This document shows positions 61,057 through 64,000 of a stretch of DNA of 64,000 nt, piece after piece. How positions within the stretch are numbered: position 1 is the stretch's first letter; each line of letters opens with the position of its first letter. The translations under genes were made by a program, and so were the position numbers. Source of the stretch: Halichoerus grypus (taxonomy: Eukaryota; Chordata; Mammalia; Carnivora; Phocidae); NCBI RefSeq assembly GCF_964656455.1, contig NC_135720.1, positions 51,486,598 to 51,550,597 of the forward strand, read 5' to 3'. The notes under the pieces were generated by a model. That model was given only the letters and a program-made list of their open reading frames with translations. It was not told the origin of the DNA and ran no database searches.

Positions 61057-61789
61057 GGAACATACTGGTTCACAAAACAGAGAAGTCTACAATGTGGATA
61101 TGGATCATCCTTGAACTTGGTCACTATCTCCATTTCCTTAGCTCTGTTTATACATCACTTCCCGCCCCCACCCTTCCCCAGAGTCACCCTCCACAAGGCA
61201 ACGAAATGGCCACTGTTGGCTCTAAGACCACATCATCTTTACAGCTTATGAACTTGAAAGAACACTTTCCTCAAAGGCTTTGGCAAAAGGCCCAGAGAGG
61301 AATGCAGCTGGCCTGTTTTGGATCCTGTGCCCACCTCTGAACCAACTGCTGTGGCTGGTGGATTGGAGAACTCGGAAGGCCAGTCTGGGGCCACATAATC
61401 ACCCCTGGACCCCCAGGAAGGTGGGCAGGGAAGATAGAGTCAGCCCTTCTCTAAACATGGACTGAGCATGATGCAAGATGGCTTGGTCTCCAAAGGCAAG
61501 TATGCTAGGTAGACAAAAAAATCAAGCCCACACTGCAGTGTAAAGTTTACTCCATGTTTTGTTGTTTCAGGCTAGAACCAGTTTTCTGCTTCATTGATGG
61601 TATTTATTTCTGTGTTTTTCATTCTTTGCTGCTTTTGTTCAGTTTCTACAGAATGCCTTTGCTTTACCATCTTTAACCAGAAGCCCTCTTTTCTTCTTTT
61701 TGATTCCAAAAATACTATTGGCCCTTGACAGTTTACAGATAAGGCTTTCAAGCCTTATTAATCATTCCACAACCCACAGTGAAGGCTGA

Positions 61790-61940
61790 GGGGAGAGGGG
61801 AGTGAAGGAGCACAGTTATTTCCATTTTACAGATTAGAAAACTGAGCGCCTGAAAGTGGTAAGAGACTTGCCGAAGAGCATACAGATAAGTCAAATGGCT
61901 GAGAGAGAACCAAACCTAAATCCAAGGATCATGGTTCCCA
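61790..61940 (+). mobile_element. MIR fragment
   Basis: TTTCCATTTTACAGATTAGA AAACTGAGCGCC, GACTTGCCGAAGAGCATACA and CCAAACCTAAATCCAAGG. Confidence 0.75.
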
Positions 61941-63283
61941 GCAAAGAGTTCTTGGGCTTTCCTCCTGAAGGTCACATTTCCAAACCATAATAGTTCGAAC
62001 CATATTTACATAGAAAGCCTTAAAAGGTTTTTAAGCAGGTATACGAAGGGGTTCATCAGGTTGGACCACTGGATGGATGAGTGCATAGATGGATAGAGAT
62101 ATACATACATTCCTATTTTAATGGAAGCTTTATTATTTTTCAATCCACACGGCAACACAAAGTAAGAGAAAATGGAGTGTCGCTAAGGGGCAGGCCTGCC
62201 AAAGCTTAGATGGGCCCTTAACTGGACACACAGAGACTGTCGGAGTTGCAACACTGTTTGAAGATGACAGTTGGATGAGTCCTTCAGAGTATGTTCTCTC
62301 TGGGAAAGTTAGATAGTCCCCCAAGATCTCGTTTATGATGACAGCTTGCTTAGCAAATCCTTTTTCCATCACGACCAGCATAAAGTGAAACCACACTCCA
62401 TCCCAGGTCTGACTTATCCATACTCTAAATTAAGGGGGTACAAATCAAAGCTATTTCCCAGGAATAGACTGCTCCTTTTCCCCAGCCCAGAAGCAGGCAG
62501 CGTGAAGGTGGCCACTCCCCTCCCATCAAGCGAGCGGTAAGGACCCTGTGCGGGAGGCAGGTCCTCACTTCCTCTGTCCCCTTTCTGAGACCTGCTTGTG
62601 CTCCTTCTAGAGCCAGTATCCTCTCAAGCCTCTCTCTTTTCTAGTTTTTGCATTCCTTTCCCTCCCTTCTGCCAGCCAGTCTCACTGACAAGAGTCTTCA
62701 TTTACCACATTAGGGTTTAAAGATGGAAAAATGTTAATTAAGTAAGGCTTTAGCATCAAAACTGGGAATACTCCACTGCATAGCAAAGATCATTTCTTGG
62801 AATTCTTCACTTAAATGTTTACGAGAAACAATTATCAAGTGTCTCAGATTGAGTCACAAATGTAATTAATGAAAGAATTGCTAATAGTTTCCATTTTCTG
62901 GTTTGTTTTAATCCTACTGTATCAACTGTTTTTTTGGCGCCACATCAACAAAACCCCATCCATGATTCAAGGAGGTAAAGATTCCTAAAGCAGAAATGTT
63001 ATTGGAAGTTAAACTCGCCAGGGTGCATTGCAAGCCCGACTCAGAGGCAGTCATTACACGACACAAAAGCCGTCCTCACCAAACAAAAGGAAAACAATTA
63101 GTGCTGCCGACGCCTCATAATTTTGGCCGGTCAGGAAGAAGTGCTTCCAGTTCCTAATTGATTTCTCCTTTGCTGTTGGTGGGATAAAATATGTAACTGA
63201 AAATGCCTTTGCTGTCCCCAACTGAGGAAGACATAATGAACTCTGGCTTGCCAGATTATTCTGCAACATCTGAAGGTTTGCAA

Positions 63284-63312
63284 ATAATAATAATAATAAT
63301 AAAATAAAATGA
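63284..63312. repeat. (TAA)n / A-rich simple repeat
   Basis: Six TAA units followed by AAATAAAATG. Confidence 0.85.
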
Positions 63313-64000
63313 AACAACAGCTCTTGTCTGGTTTTTCCTAGTCAACTTTAATTACTGTAAGGATGGGTGCAGCAAGATAAATGTTTCCTTTTCACTCCAG
63401 TGCTGAAGAAACACAAGCTCTCCTGCCGTCTTTTATGTTTAAGCTCGGAGGTCTGCAGCCTATTCTTACTCACCAACTGGAAAAGATCGGTTGCAGTAGC
63501 CAGTTTGATGTTTTGTGCTCAGCTCCCAAAGTCCCAATTTGAAGTCATTCTCTTCCACTTAAGGAGACATTTCATTTTTCCCTTAATTTAAAAAATGTTC
63601 TGAATGCAAAGCAGCATTACCAGGGCTGCTAGGTTGCCTAATATAAATTCTGCGTGCACGACACTCTTCGGGCTCTGTCAGCCGACAAGGTCAGTTCAGC
63701 TAAACTAACCAGCTGCCAAGCAGCTGGTTCCGGGAAAAGTTTTAAGCACGTTGCCTGTGCACGAGCCAAAGTCAGACCCAAAATCTAAAGTGAGGGCAAC
63801 AAGTCCTCGGTCTTAAAGCGGCCGGTGGAATTTAATCTTGTTAAGCAAATTTGAACCGGGCAGTTGTCCACAATGACCCAATGGAAAGTCATAGAAAAAT
63901 ATCTTTAACTGAATGACCCGGTCCAGTCCAAGACCTCCTGCCTATCTTAGCATCATTATTGGCCGGGGCTGGGGAACAGAGGCTGCTCTCCCCACTCCAT

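Larger units (their letters stand above)
46767..64000 (-). other. ARMC2: ARMC2 intron(s) upstream of exon G (partial)
   Basis: A 17-kb stretch upstream of exon G in transcript order. By gene structure it should still be ARMC2 intron. The preceding exon must end one base (probably G, to give Val) into a codon. I looked for the Ser-rich ARMC2 segment expected there and did not find it, but a short exon could be missed. Contents are SINE, MIR, L2, hAT, a GAAA tract and repeat-poor sequence at 62700-64000. Unassigned stretches include 48540-50460, 51090-51900, 52330-53250, 53450-54830, 55060-56100, 56820-57470, 58190-58970 and 61100-61780. Confidence 0.6.

Noticed and set aside
60783..61133. Phe/Leu/Ser-rich open frames across the GAAA tract
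   Set aside because: They are translations of a simple repeat.
62133..62396. An 87-codon minus-strand frame whose stop overlaps an AATAAA signal (62129-62134)
   Set aside because: It looked like a terminal exon, but I see no family resemblance, no convincing acceptor in frame and no match to ARMC2.
1..64000. SESN1, FOXO3 or another neighbour gene, or any bacterial or defence-type gene cluster
   Set aside because: No exon of another gene was recognised. The window is the interior of one vertebrate gene plus repeats, so a new multi-gene system is not supported.

Overview
The window is mammalian nuclear DNA from a caniform carnivoran, most likely an arctoid (bear, seal or mustelid line). The evidence is about 22 copies of the carnivore tRNA-Lys-derived SINE (SINEC type, head GGCGCCTGGGTGGCTCAG, AAATAAATAAATAAAATCTT tail). 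I saw no copies of the canid-specific SINEC_Cf variant. Old mammalian MIR, L2, L1, MaLR and hAT-Charlie copies fill much of the rest.

The only gene I can support is ARMC2 (armadillo repeat containing 2), read on the minus strand. Seven internal coding exons lie, in transcript order, at 46766-46668, 42781-42606, 37444-37342, 35275-35052, 21028-20883, 16735-16636 and 2308-1993. Every exon has AG/GT splice borders. Every splice phase fits the next exon, and there are no stops or frameshifts. Together they give 1164 nt (387 whole codons plus 3 nt in split codons at the two outer borders), about the middle 45% of the protein as I remember the mammalian family. The N-terminal exons and start codon should lie to the right of 64000 and the C-terminal exons to the left of base 1; neither end is in the window.

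Layout: 1-1490 is the 3' part of an old MaLR retroelement with its LTR, inside the intron after exon E. 1870-2310 holds the GC-rich exon E inside an intragenic CpG island. 2.3-16.6 kb is a large intron, repeat-rich on the left and AT-rich and nearly repeat-free at 13.0-16.1 kb. Exon F is at 16.6 kb. 17.1-20.1 kb is an old L1 ORF2 copy with three elements nested in it. Exon D is at 21 kb. 21-35 kb is an intron with many SINEs and MIRs. Exons C, B and A lie at 35-43 kb between dense SINEs, and exon G is at 46.7 kb. 46.8-64 kb is non-coding as far as I can see, with MIR and L2 copies, a 240-bp GAAA tract and a repeat-poor 1.3 kb at the right edge.

ARMC2 is known as a ciliary protein that carries radial-spoke parts into the axoneme and is needed for sperm flagella. 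I found no second gene, RNA gene or CRISPR array, and no new multi-gene system. The points most worth a second look are SINE pairs placed so that they could form hairpins around ARMC2 exons, the CpG island inside a coding exon, a 25-bp duplicate on both sides of exon F, nested-transposon chronology, and two possible conserved non-coding blocks.
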